Virus record (IMG/VR): IMGVR_UViG_3300010430_000518
Coordinates: 1-21,356 of that record
Reading direction: 5' to 3' (one strand)
From: a virus
DNA length: 21,356 bases
Shown here: in pieces, positions 11,351 through 19,000 of the stretch
Position numbering within the stretch: position 1 is the stretch's first letter
Layout of the letters: every line of letters starts with the position of its first letter
The notes under the pieces: generated by a model
Seen by the model: only the letters and a program-made list of their open reading frames with translations
The model's database searches: none
What the model was told of the DNA's origin: nothing
Translations under genes and position numbers: made by a program

Positions 11351-11839
11351 ATGAAGGATATAGCGAAACTGCTAAGTGAGGCGCGGAAGCTGACACACGG
11401 CTTTCTGAACAACCCAACCAACGTCTCGCCCAACATTGGGTGGCTAGTTGATCTTGATAGCAGGCTTGAATCCGCAGCCGCCTAGGTGGAGAGCGCGGAG
11501 CCGGTGGCGTGGACGAGTCGAAATCAACTCAACTACATAAACGGAGGAGATGATGGCCGGATGTTCCCGGAAGGCGATGATGCCTATGTAGACATACCCC
11601 TCTACCGCCACCCACCCAGCGCAGTGCCGGAGTGGATTCCGGTATGGGAGAGAATGCCGGAGGAGCTCAAATACACCCATGCACTCATTACGCTAGACAA
11701 CGGCGACAACCAGTGGGTAGTCGCTGACAGGTATGATGGCTATAGCAAATCATGGGAGAACCATTACGACCCGAGTGGCACGGTTTGCGTAACCCACTGG
11801 ATGCCCCTGCCAGCAGCCCCGCAGGGAGGTGATGTGTGA
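11351..11839 (+). pseudogene. DUF551/Ea22-like gene interrupted by an in-frame TAG
   Basis: From the ATG at 11351 (GGGAG upstream) the frame reads 44 codons, MKDIAKLLSEARKLTHGFLN to RLESAAA, then TAG (11483-11485). It then continues open for 117 codons to 11839. The second part has 'EPVAW...DIPLYRHP', a common Ea22-type linker, and 'WIPVWERMPEELKYTHALIT ... VTHWMPLPAAP', the DUF551 signature. DUF551 proteins normally carry such a helical head, so this is one gene. The sister copy of the 29-bp repeat has GAG at the same codon, so the stop arose from one G-to-T change. GTG immediately after TAG could allow re-initiation but has no good ribosome site. Confidence 0.75.
11474..11502 (+). repeat. 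29-bp repeat, copy 2 (carries the TAG)
   Basis: This is the second copy of 11043-11071. It spans the joint between the helical head and the DUF551 part of the interrupted gene, suggesting a shared joint used for module exchange. Confidence 0.95.
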
Positions 11840-12135
11840 GTGACTTGTGGATTGACGGGCGTGACGAAGGTGACGTAGCGGAACTTTGCAAAACCCAACC
11901 GAATCTTGTGGGATATAACTATGTCGAAGATGTAACAGTTATGAGAGAGGACATAGCAACCCTTGAAGCCCAGCTCGCAGCAGAGCGAGGGCGGTCATTA
12001 GAGTTGGCTAGCGCACTAGAAGCAATTTGCTTCCATTGGGATAACTGCCTGAACAACCTAGACAGCGGTGCAGAGTACGAAGCACGAGAGCACGCCCGCG
12101 AAGCACTACAGGCCACAGCGCAGGAGGGGGAGTGA
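11836..12135 (+). CDS. Coiled-coil phage accessory protein (99 aa)
   Basis: The GTG start overlaps the DUF551 stop (GTGA). After an acidic head (MSDLWIDGRDEGDVAELCKT) comes a coiled coil, 'MREDIATLEAQLAAERGRSL', and then helical 'ALEAICFHWDNCLNNLDSGA'. This resembles the coiled-coil parts of common Ea22-like phage proteins. The function is unknown. Confidence 0.65.
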   Translation: MSDLWIDGRDEGDVAELCKTQPNLVGYNYVEDVTVMREDIATLEAQLAAERGRSLELASALEAICFHWDNCLNNLDSGAEYEAREHAREALQATAQEGE

Positions 12136-12377
12136 TGACTCTCAATGGCGTCAACGTGGTTGTTCAGCCTGACTACAGAACAAAATGCGCGCACTTCGTG
12201 AAATCGAAAAGGAAGTGGGGGCCACGCATGGATAAGGTCTGGCGCTACGGTTGCGGGAATGCACTCCGTGATGGTGAGATCTGGGGCGACTCAAAAACCG
12301 CTGTTATGAACCCGAGAACGTACAGCGCACTTCGGGCTGAAATTGACCGTTATGGGCAGGAGGTAGTGGAGCCATGA
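12135..12377 (+). CDS. Hypothetical basic protein (80 aa)
   Basis: The ATG at 12135 shares a base with the previous stop (TGATG); GTG at 12132 is an alternative. It begins MTLNGVNVVVQPDYRTKCAH and is basic in the middle (FVKSKRKWGPRMDKVWRYGC), so nucleic-acid binding is possible. No family is recognised. Confidence 0.6.
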   Translation: MTLNGVNVVVQPDYRTKCAHFVKSKRKWGPRMDKVWRYGCGNALRDGEIWGDSKTAVMNPRTYSALRAEIDRYGQEVVEP

Positions 12378-12386
12378 GCAGAGAGC
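12374..12386 (+). repeat. Repeated gene-start word, copy 1
   Basis: ATGAGCAGAGAGC begins the genes at 12374, 12946 and 13194. The copies at 12946 and 13194 share 18 bases, CATGAGCAGAGAGCAGGA, starting one base before the ATG. All three sit on the ATGA overlap. Confidence 0.9.
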
Positions 12387-12949
12387 GCCCGATATTATTC
12401 AATGGCGACATGGTGCGGGCCATACTCGAGGGCCGGAAAACCATGACGCGGCGGGTGATGAAGCACCAGCCCGGTGAAGTTACGGCGGTAGGCAGGCCGC
12501 TGTTTTTCCAAGACGGCGACACCGGCCGCAGGGTCAGCCCGAAATGCCCCTACGGCCAGCCCGGCGACCATCTATGGGTTCGAGAGACTTTCGCTGATGA
12601 AGCGGGCGACACCCGCAAATATCTCGGCGATCACATCTATTACCGGGCGGATGGTGATGGTGTAGACCTTCAGGACGGATTCTGGACACCATCCATCCAC
12701 ATGCCACGCTGGGCTTCACGCATCACGCTGGAAGTAACCGGGGTCAGGGTGGAGAGGTTGCAGGATATTAGCGAGGAAGACGCACAGGCAGAAGGCGCTG
12801 AACCGAAACTTTGCACCGGGTATCCATACCACAACCCACCTAGCACGCATACCAATGGATTCTGCCAGCTATGGGAATCAATCAACGGCCCCGGCTCATG
12901 GGATGCAAACCCCTGGGTATGGGTAGTCGAATTTCGGAGGCTGACATGA
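12374..12949 (+). CDS. ASCH/PUA-like phage protein (191 aa)
   Basis: This is a widespread phage accessory family. Seen are 'RPILFNGDMVRAILEGRKTMTRRVMK' in part (residues 5-31), 'CPYGQPGDHLWVRETFA' (about 58-74), 'SIHMPRWASRITLEVTGVRV' and the ending 'LWESINGPGSWDANPWVWVV'. The 'GRKTMTRR' start and 'PGDHLWVRET' block resemble ASCH (PUA-superfamily) folds that bind RNA or modified bases; the role in phages is not known. The start is ATGA-coupled and uses the repeated ATGAGCAGAGAGC word. Confidence 0.75.
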   Translation: MSRERPILFNGDMVRAILEGRKTMTRRVMKHQPGEVTAVGRPLFFQDGDTGRRVSPKCPYGQPGDHLWVRETFADEAGDTRKYLGDHIYYRADGDGVDLQDGFWTPSIHMPRWASRITLEVTGVRVERLQDISEEDAQAEGAEPKLCTGYPYHNPPSTHTNGFCQLWESINGPGSWDANPWVWVVEFRRLT

Positions 12950-13197
12950 GCAGAGAGCAGGAGAAATGGGAAGTTAACGGCGGCACGGACGTATGGTTTG
13001 GCGATGATTTGTGCGTATGGGTTGGCACCGAGGAGCGCGCAAACCTGATAGCTGCCGCGCCTGAGTTGTACACCGCACTGGATTCACTTGTGCGCGCACT
13101 GGCCCTCAAAGAGGGAGACCTCATGGTGGCGCTTAATTCGGCGGCGGCAATACTGCTGAAAGCCAAGGGAGATTATCCAGGGGGCGAGAAGCCATGA
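12946..13197 (+). CDS. Common phage hypothetical protein (83 aa)
   Basis: The segment 'EERANLIAAAPELYTALDSL' is a very common phage motif, often followed by a helical tail as here (VALNSAAAILLKAKGD). Residues 1-27 form a small beta part (WEVNGGTDVWFGDDLCVWVG). The function is unknown. The start overlaps the previous stop; the first codons are copy 2 of the repeated gene-start word. Confidence 0.75.
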   Translation: MSREQEKWEVNGGTDVWFGDDLCVWVGTEERANLIAAAPELYTALDSLVRALALKEGDLMVALNSAAAILLKAKGDYPGGEKP

Positions 13198-13460
13198 GCA
13201 GAGAGCAGGACAGGCGGAGGCTCGTAGACCAGTTCTACCGCGAGCATGGCCCCTGCTGTGCCGGGTGCGACTGGTGGCGGTTCCACAACTCGGTTGTGGG
13301 TGAGTGCACCAGGTCGGCACCGGTGGCTGGTGGCGACAGGGTGGCCATGCTGGGTATGGAGGGTTGCAGCTTGCCGGATCGTGCAGGCCACATCCTGACA
13401 CCGAGGGATCACCTCTGCGGTGAGTTTATTGATACGCATGATTGGGAGGCGAAACAGTGA
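13194..13460 (+). CDS. Cys-rich phage hypothetical protein (88 aa)
   Basis: The protein carries 'CCAGCDWWRFHNSVVGECTR' and later 'GCSL' and 'HLCGEF', so several Cys and His could form a zinc or iron site. It begins MSREQDRRRLVDQFYREHGP. Similar short Cys-rich proteins occur in phage accessory regions without known function. It starts on the ATGA overlap with copy 3 of the repeated start word and ends in a GTGA overlap. Confidence 0.7.
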   Translation: MSREQDRRRLVDQFYREHGPCCAGCDWWRFHNSVVGECTRSAPVAGGDRVAMLGMEGCSLPDRAGHILTPRDHLCGEFIDTHDWEAKQ

Positions 13461-14068
13461 TTGAGCAGGACAGGGAGCTACTGGAGGCTGCGGCACTTGC
13501 CAATAACTCCGAGTTGACGCCAGAAACATGGGCCAACTTTGTTGATCGCTTACGCCATGACTGCGTTGGTGATGGTGTAGATGACCACTACACCGCTGAC
13601 GCTATTTTCATAGTTCAGGCAAGACGGCTGATCTACGGGATTGACAGGGACTACTCAGACAAGGTGTGCGTGATCGTTGAAGATTCCTGTTGGCACAGCC
13701 CGATGGAGTACTGGTCTGATCTTGACTACGAGGAGCAGGAGTCACTGGACAGAGAGTCTGTTACCAGTAGGGCATCTACGTTCACTGAACTGACGGAATG
13801 GCAGCAATGGTCAATTCTTGGCGACCTCCCTGACCACACCGTCACTTGCTGGGACGAACGGTGGGAATACGTCAACGCCCACTTCACAAAGGATGCGGCC
13901 GAGGCATTCATTCGCCGCAAGAAGCACGATTACCGAGACGGCCTGCGGGTTTATGTGGACGCGCAGACCTACTGCTGGGAATACAACGCGATCAAAGCGG
14001 CAATCTTGAATGGTCAGATCGGATTTGTCCGGGCTGCTGCGGCAATGAGTGAGGGGCAGGAAGGGTGA
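13457..14068 (+). CDS. Phage accessory protein, probably composite (203 aa)
   Basis: The GTG start at 13457 overlaps the previous stop. The N-terminus 'IEQDRELLEAAALANNSELT' is a common accessory head. The middle holds 'WSDLDYEEQESLDRE', and the C-terminal part 'HFTKDAAEAFIRRKKHDYRD' with 'LRVYVDAQTYCWEYNAIKAA' is a separate common phage module. The joining of known modules suggests fusion by recombination. The function is unknown. Its stop is joined to the xis start (TGATG). Confidence 0.7.
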   Translation: MIEQDRELLEAAALANNSELTPETWANFVDRLRHDCVGDGVDDHYTADAIFIVQARRLIYGIDRDYSDKVCVIVEDSCWHSPMEYWSDLDYEEQESLDRESVTSRASTFTELTEWQQWSILGDLPDHTVTCWDERWEYVNAHFTKDAAEAFIRRKKHDYRDGLRVYVDAQTYCWEYNAIKAAILNGQIGFVRAAAAMSEGQEG

Positions 14069-14391
14069 TGCAGATAGCGTATGTTGAATGGGTAACTGCC
14101 GAGCGTATGTCAGAATTGACCGGCCTCACCGTCCGGGCCCTGGAGCACCGGCGTCAGCGCGGCTCGCATCCAGAGGGCCTGGTGTGGGAGAAGATCGACG
14201 GCAGGGTGATGTATAACATATCGGGGTATAACGAATGGTCAGAGACTCAACGCTCCCACCGGGGGTCAGCCTCCGTGGCGACACAATCTGGATCAGGTTC
14301 ACCTGGGCGGGCACACGCTACTCAGAAGCCTACCCGTTCCCGGCGTCCCCCGAGAACATCCGCCGCGCGGGCCGTGCTTACCGTGACATAA
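14068..14391 (+). CDS. xis: Excisionase (Xis-like)
   Basis: The first 60 residues, 'EWVTAERMSELTGLTVRALE' followed by 'HRRQRGSHPEGLVWEKIDGR' and 'VMYNISGYNEWSE', are an excisionase-type winged helix that bends att DNA and directs the integrase to excise. The gene lies directly before int. Its frame stays open 157 nt into int, and that extension (Ser/Arg/Thr-rich) looks like a shadow of the int frame, so the functional part is probably residues 1-62. The ATG at 14068 shares a base with the upstream stop; GTG at 14065 is an alternative. Confidence 0.78.
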   Translation: MQIAYVEWVTAERMSELTGLTVRALEHRRQRGSHPEGLVWEKIDGRVMYNISGYNEWSETQRSHRGSASVATQSGSGSPGRAHATQKPTRSRRPPRTSAARAVLTVT

Positions 14392-15407
14392 GGCAGAAGA
14401 TCAGGCTGGGTGTTTTCGGCATCGAGGACTTCAAGGCGCTGTTCCCCACCAGCCCACGGGCGCACCAGACCGGCCCTGATACGCTTTTCGGCACCGTGGC
14501 CCAGCACTGGCTGGACAATGTGGAAGTGAGCCACAACACTCGGGACGAGTATCGCAAGGCGCTGAACCGCTACTGGATGCCGGTCTTTGCCACCCGCGCT
14601 ATTGCAAGTATCCGGATCAGTGAGATTCGGCAGGCGGTGAATGATGTGGAGTGGAAGACGGCGAAGACCAGAAACAATGCCTTGATCTCCCTGCGCGGTG
14701 CGTTCGCCCTGGCACATGAAGATGAGATCATTGATCGCAACCCGGTTGCCCGGATGAAGAACCAGAAGCACCAGAAGCCGCCGCCTGATCCATTCTCGCG
14801 GGATGAGGCCGATACGATCATCGCTCACCTGTACGCGCACGAAGACCCGATCCATGCCGCGTATTTCGAGTTCGCTTTCTACTCGGGACTGCGCCCCAGC
14901 GAAATGCTGGCGCTCACCTGGGAGGATGTGGATTTCAGGCAGGGATACGTCAGGGTGGCCAAGGCCCTATCGAAGGGGCGCATGAATGACCGGACGAAGA
15001 CCGCCGTGGTGCGTGATGTGCTGCTCAACAACCGATCACGAAACGCCATGCAGAAAGCCAAGGCCCTCACGTTTTTGGCCGGTGGCGCGGTATTCCGATC
15101 CAGCCGGTATCACAACCAGGAGCAATTCAAGACGGAGAAGGCACAGCGCATGGTCTTTACCCGGGTGCTGAAGAAGCTGGGCATACGCCACCGGCGGGCA
15201 TACAACACCAGGCACACCTACGCGACGATGCTACTCATGGCGGGTGTGAACCCGACATTTGTGGCGGCGCAATTGGGCCATTCGGTGATGATGACGCTCA
15301 CGGTGTATTCACGGTGGATCGAGGGTGATGCAAGTCAGGCAGAGCTTCAAAAACTTGATGCCTCGGCCCAAAGTGGCGACATTGTGGCACACGGCACTCG
15401 TAAGTGA
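14235..15407 (+). CDS. int: Tyrosine-recombinase integrase
   Basis: This 390-aa integrase joins attP to a host tRNA gene. The N-terminal arm-binding domain starts 'LPPGVSLRGDTIWIRFTWAG', the core-binding helices span about 80-180, and the catalytic domain follows. Visible residues are Arg220 (GLRPSE), Lys255 (RTKTAV), 'YNTRHTYATM' with Arg326 and Tyr at the usual His place, His349 (LGH) and the nucleophile Tyr358 (VYSRW). Tyr in the His position is common in phage integrases. The gene ends 10 bp from the tRNA-like att core, as expected. Confidence 0.95.
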   Translation: MVRDSTLPPGVSLRGDTIWIRFTWAGTRYSEAYPFPASPENIRRAGRAYRDIRQKIRLGVFGIEDFKALFPTSPRAHQTGPDTLFGTVAQHWLDNVEVSHNTRDEYRKALNRYWMPVFATRAIASIRISEIRQAVNDVEWKTAKTRNNALISLRGAFALAHEDEIIDRNPVARMKNQKHQKPPPDPFSRDEADTIIAHLYAHEDPIHAAYFEFAFYSGLRPSEMLALTWEDVDFRQGYVRVAKALSKGRMNDRTKTAVVRDVLLNNRSRNAMQKAKALTFLAGGAVFRSSRYHNQEQFKTEKAQRMVFTRVLKKLGIRHRRAYNTRHTYATMLLMAGVNPTFVAAQLGHSVMMTLTVYSRWIEGDASQAELQKLDASAQSGDIVAHGTRK

Positions 15408-15417
15408 TTGAAAAATA

Positions 15418-15441
15418 TGGTCGGGACGGCAGGATTTGAAC
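15418..15441 (-). other. attP core: 3' end of a tRNA, probably tRNA-Pro
   Basis: Read on the minus strand, this has the T-loop TTCAAAT, the stem half CCTGC, the acceptor strand CGTCCCG, discriminator A and CCA. The acceptor sequence pairs with a 5' CGGGACG end, and a first C with discriminator A fits gammaproteobacterial tRNA-Pro. The partner T-stem half (ACAAG here) no longer pairs, so this is only a fragment. Phage genes lie on both sides, so this is attP rather than attL or attR. Confidence 0.8.
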
Positions 15442-15443
15442 TT

Positions 15444-15526
15444 GTTTTGTGGGGTGTGCTCAGTGTGGCACGGTAGGGAAATCAACGGCTTAGGCCAATA
15501 GGGCACCATCGAACACCCCACAAAAC
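15444..15526. repeat. attP arm region: 14-bp inverted repeat and GTGG(C/T)AC words
   Basis: GTTTTGTGGGGTGT (15444-15457) and its exact reverse complement (15513-15526) flank the arm. GTGGTACAAA occurs at 15534-15543 and 15546-15555, 12 bp apart, and GTGGCAC at 15384-15390 and 15465-15471. These are likely arm-type integrase or Xis sites. The whole 15408-15593 stretch has no gene. Confidence 0.6.
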
Positions 15527-15558
15527 CCGGCCTGTGGTACAAATCGTGGTACAAACGC

Positions 15559-15589
15559 ATCGCAGGATGATAAGACGAAAACCTGCGAT
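15559..15589. repeat. 8-bp inverted repeat between the convergent late and int operons
   Basis: ATCGCAGG (15559-15566) pairs with CCTGCGAT (15582-15589), five bases from the spanin stop. There is no clear T-run on either side, so it is a weak terminator candidate at best. Confidence 0.45.
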
Positions 15590-15593
15590 CACA

Positions 15594-16085
15594 CTACTCA
15601 ATCCCCCTCACCTCCTCATAAGCCACCTCACACGCATCACCCGCTAATCGTGATCGGTCAGCCGACTCCGCGTAGTCTCCAGCCAAGCCCTGTAATTCTC
15701 TGAGCAAGTCGGAATACAAGTCGGCAGCGGACTGGATTGGCGCGCAGCTTCCGGTAGCGGTGGAATCCTGACTGGCTCGCTCTCGACTGTCTGCAAGTGC
15801 GGTGTGCAGGCTGTCACGCTCAGCAGCGACACCAGAAAGCACACCTGCAAGCTCTGTGAGTTTCTCCCTGCCTTCATCCTGTATCGCCTCCATCGTCTCG
15901 TTTAGGTGCCTCTCCCGCGCCCTGTGCGCCGCTTCCTGAGCCAGTAGGGCGTTGGCGTGTACAACCTTCTCATCTTCCCACTTCACCTGCACAGAGCTAG
16001 CCCCGGCCCTGTGGCCTGCCCAGTAGATAGCGATGACAAGAGCAATGGCAGATCCGCCTATGATGAAAGGTAGATATGCCTTCAT
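15594..16085 (-). CDS. Rz: Rz-like inner-membrane spanin
   Basis: This is the i-spanin, which with Rz1 fuses inner and outer membranes at lysis. The 163-aa protein has an N-terminal anchor (MKAYLPFIIGGSAIALVIAI, residues 1-24), then a long charged coiled coil in the periplasm (about 30-115), and a C-terminal part with two Cys (SCAPIQ and DACEVAYEEV). The ATG at 16085 overlaps the tail-fibre stop (ATGA). Rz1 is nested in another frame. Being at the end of the tail operon, far from the holin, is unlike lambda. Confidence 0.85.
   Translation of the reverse strand: MKAYLPFIIGGSAIALVIAIYWAGHRAGASSVQVKWEDEKVVHANALLAQEAAHRARERHLNETMEAIQDEGREKLTELAGVLSGVAAERDSLHTALADSRERASQDSTATGSCAPIQSAADLYSDLLRELQGLAGDYAESADRSRLAGDACEVAYEEVRGIE
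15644..15877 (-). CDS. Rz1: Rz1-like outer-membrane spanin lipoprotein, nested in Rz
   Basis: The 77-aa ORF lies wholly inside Rz in another frame. It starts MKAGRNSQSLQVCFLVSLLS and has a lipobox VTAC with the acceptor Cys at residue 24. The mature part is Pro-rich (PVRIPPLPEAARQSSPLPTC), as in lambda Rz1. A GGAGG site lies nine bases before the ATG. Signal peptide, lipobox, proline content and nesting all fit an o-spanin. Confidence 0.85.
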   Translation of the reverse strand: MKAGRNSQSLQVCFLVSLLSVTACTPHLQTVESEPVRIPPLPEAARQSSPLPTCIPTCSENYRAWLETTRSRLTDHD

Positions 16086-19000
16086 GACGGCGAGTACATA
16101 ATCGCCCCGATGGCGTAATAAGGTGGAGCCCATGACTTGGTGTCCGTGACGGTGTGGGTGTGCCGCCCATCTGCGGAGTGATAAACAAGATTCGTTGTCG
16201 TGGAGGCTGTGGATTCGTTTGTTGCGTGGCCGTGTGAGTGTATGTCAACGCTGCCGGTTATCGTGATGGTGTTATCCCCTGCAGCGACATCCTCCCCACC
16301 AATGGGTGCGATCTTGGGGTAACGCTCGCGCAGATCGGGTGTTGCCCCCGTACCATCACAAGCCACCCAGTCGGTCGGGATACTGTCCATGTCCTCCCAA
16401 AGCACGATGAAGCCGGGAATGATCGGGTACTCCTCACCTGACCCCCAAAGCGCCAGGGTTTTGGATTTCATATCGGCCCGTGCGGTGAGAGATACGCTGT
16501 GTGTATGCGACCCACCAGCACTGATTGACGTATACCGAGTGCTGGGGCCAAAGTCTGGCGACGATGAATTCCCCGTGCTCTGGATGTGGTTGTGGTTCAC
16601 ACCACCCGCACCGCTTGTGGCAGAACCTACTGGCGTAGCCGACTCGCCCGCATTGGCATTGGCTGCCGCCGCGAACAGCGCCCGGTTTGACGCAGCAACC
16701 ACACGGGAGAGTCCAGCAAACGCGAGGTTCGGAAGGCCGAAAACCTGAACCTCCGGGGGTATCGTCGTGTCCGCTGAACCCGTCTTTTTCACCAGCTTGT
16801 TTTCACGCCGAAGCGGTGAAATCGTGAACTCTGGAATTTGCACAGCGTGGTTGTGGTTAGTCCCAGGCTCCTGAATCGTCCCGGTAGACGACGCCCCCGC
16901 CCCATCATCACCAGCAACAGGGAACCGAGTCCCAGCAGACCGACTGTGCATCGAGTCCGTGGACGTGTTTACGCTGTAAGTGGCAATCGTGGCTGAGTCG
17001 CCGCCGGTATCCCCAGGTGAAATACTGTCACCAGCAATCAGGATGTACTTGCCGTTTGCATCGGTAAAGTCAGACCACCCAGCCGGTATGGTGTCTCCCG
17101 AAAGCGGGAGAATTGCCCCCACTGGAATCGTGCCCATATCGTCTGGCAAAACCAGCTCTGAGGGATAATGCGCAGGGTCATAGCGCATCCCCGTGACACG
17201 ATAGCGCCCGTAGCTGATCATCTTCACGGACATGATGCGCGCGTAGATGTCCGTCCCCCGGCTGGGCATCAGGTGACGGCGCACATCGCCCTTTCGATGG
17301 ACGATGCCCCGGTCCCGCGTGACCCATGAGATCCGCACGCGGTTCTTCATCTGCTCCAACCTCGCCAAGGCCTTGTTGGCGGCCTCCTCCGGGCGTGTGA
17401 TCCCCGGCAGGGTCAGCGTCGACTCCACCAGCGAGACCTCCCCGGCACTAACGCCTGGTAGGCTTTGCGGCGGCGACAGGATTTCCGGCCAATAGCCAGA
17501 AGTACTGGACGGCTGGGTGTGGCGTACGTACACCCGGTTTGGGGTGTCGCCGTCATCGATACCGTCTACCGTCAGAGTGTCTCGGATACACTCCTCTTCC
17601 GTCAGCACAGTCTCCAGATCAACCGCCTGGTCAGGCACGAAGACGATGCTGGCTCCTTCCCAATACCAGAACAGCTCAGCATAGGCACCGGCCATCAAGT
17701 CCAGATAGCTGGCGGTCGGCTGTGGCTGGGTGAGGGTCAGCGCCAGGCGACACCGCGGGAGAGCGCCGCCCAACAGCGAATCGTTCCAGTCAGCACAGTC
17801 AGAAACACCTGACACAGCCACACCCATGCCAAACACGGGATTGGTCGCGAGATCGGCCGTGCACAGCGCAGAGTTTTCGGTATATACAATATCGCTGGCT
17901 TCAGGAATGTCGAACGTGCGGGTCTCGTTTGAAGTCCAATCCACGGAGCTGCGCACATCGTGAGCGGTAGTCCAGCTTGTGCCGTCATCAGAATATTGGA
18001 TCAGGAAGTCAGCCGGAGCCCGCGCGGCCCCACTGGAAAGAAGCTGCGCCTGGATAACAACTTGCGCAACTGTAGTGGCTGAGCCGAAATCGTAGCGTAT
18101 CCACTGCGGCCCAGCCTCTGCCGCCTCACTGAGCCACACCGTGGAGGAGCTGTTGTCGAAAGCCTTGGCTGCTGTGTTCGAACCATCAACACTGCTGGCC
18201 GAGGCTGTGCCACCTGAACACTGGTCAGAGCCCCCCAGTGTGGCCCTCATCTGGATTTCAGCAATGCTCGTGAAATAGGTGTCTGCGGTCTCGGTATCAG
18301 TAACGTAGATGCGCCAGTAGCGCGCCGATGGGTAAGGGTCGCCAACGGTGATGCGCGGGTCGTATACCTTGCGTCCACGGATCACCGCGCTGAAGCGCAG
18401 ATCGCCGCTGATCGTGCCCGGGTCGATCCTGAACACACTGTAACCAATACCGATGTCCCCGTCTGGCGTGCTCAACACCAGGTCATCGGCGTAGGCGGCA
18501 ATTGCAGAGGCCAGGGTCGCGTCAGCGGTCTGGGTGGTGGTGCCCGGGTAGTGCGTGACCGTCACACCGGAGATCGGTAGGGGCGCGTCGTTGATGTAGA
18601 CCTTGTCGATTGCCCGCAACTCACCATAGCCCCAACCGACAGCAACAACGAGATCACCGGACAGTGTCCCGACCGCGATGATCTCACCTGCCCTGGGTGC
18701 GTTACCGTATAGGACGGGGATCGGCGTATTGGCCGCGGTGACCGTGACGTTGGTGTCCTTGGCTGGGGTGGCCAGGGCCTTGATCTCTCTCGCCGACGGA
18801 CGCCCACGTATGGCGCGAGTGGACGCCGGCGCTGGCTGGGTACGCGCGCTGTCCCGCGTCTGCAGGGTGATTGTCATGCCATCCCAGACGATCTGGGTGC
18901 CGGCCGGGGGAATGTGGTTACAGACCGACTCGTAGGTGTACCGTGGCGACATGCGAGACAGAGAGGAAACCTGTTCGGCACTGACCCGAATACGATTCCC

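Noticed and set aside
12374-13212. Repeated start words considered as a CRISPR-like array
   Set aside because: Copies lie 248-572 bp apart at gene starts with coding sequence between them; there is no repeat-spacer structure.
15559-15589. Inverted repeat considered as a late-operon terminator
   Set aside because: No T-run follows the stem on either strand; it is kept only as a repeat.
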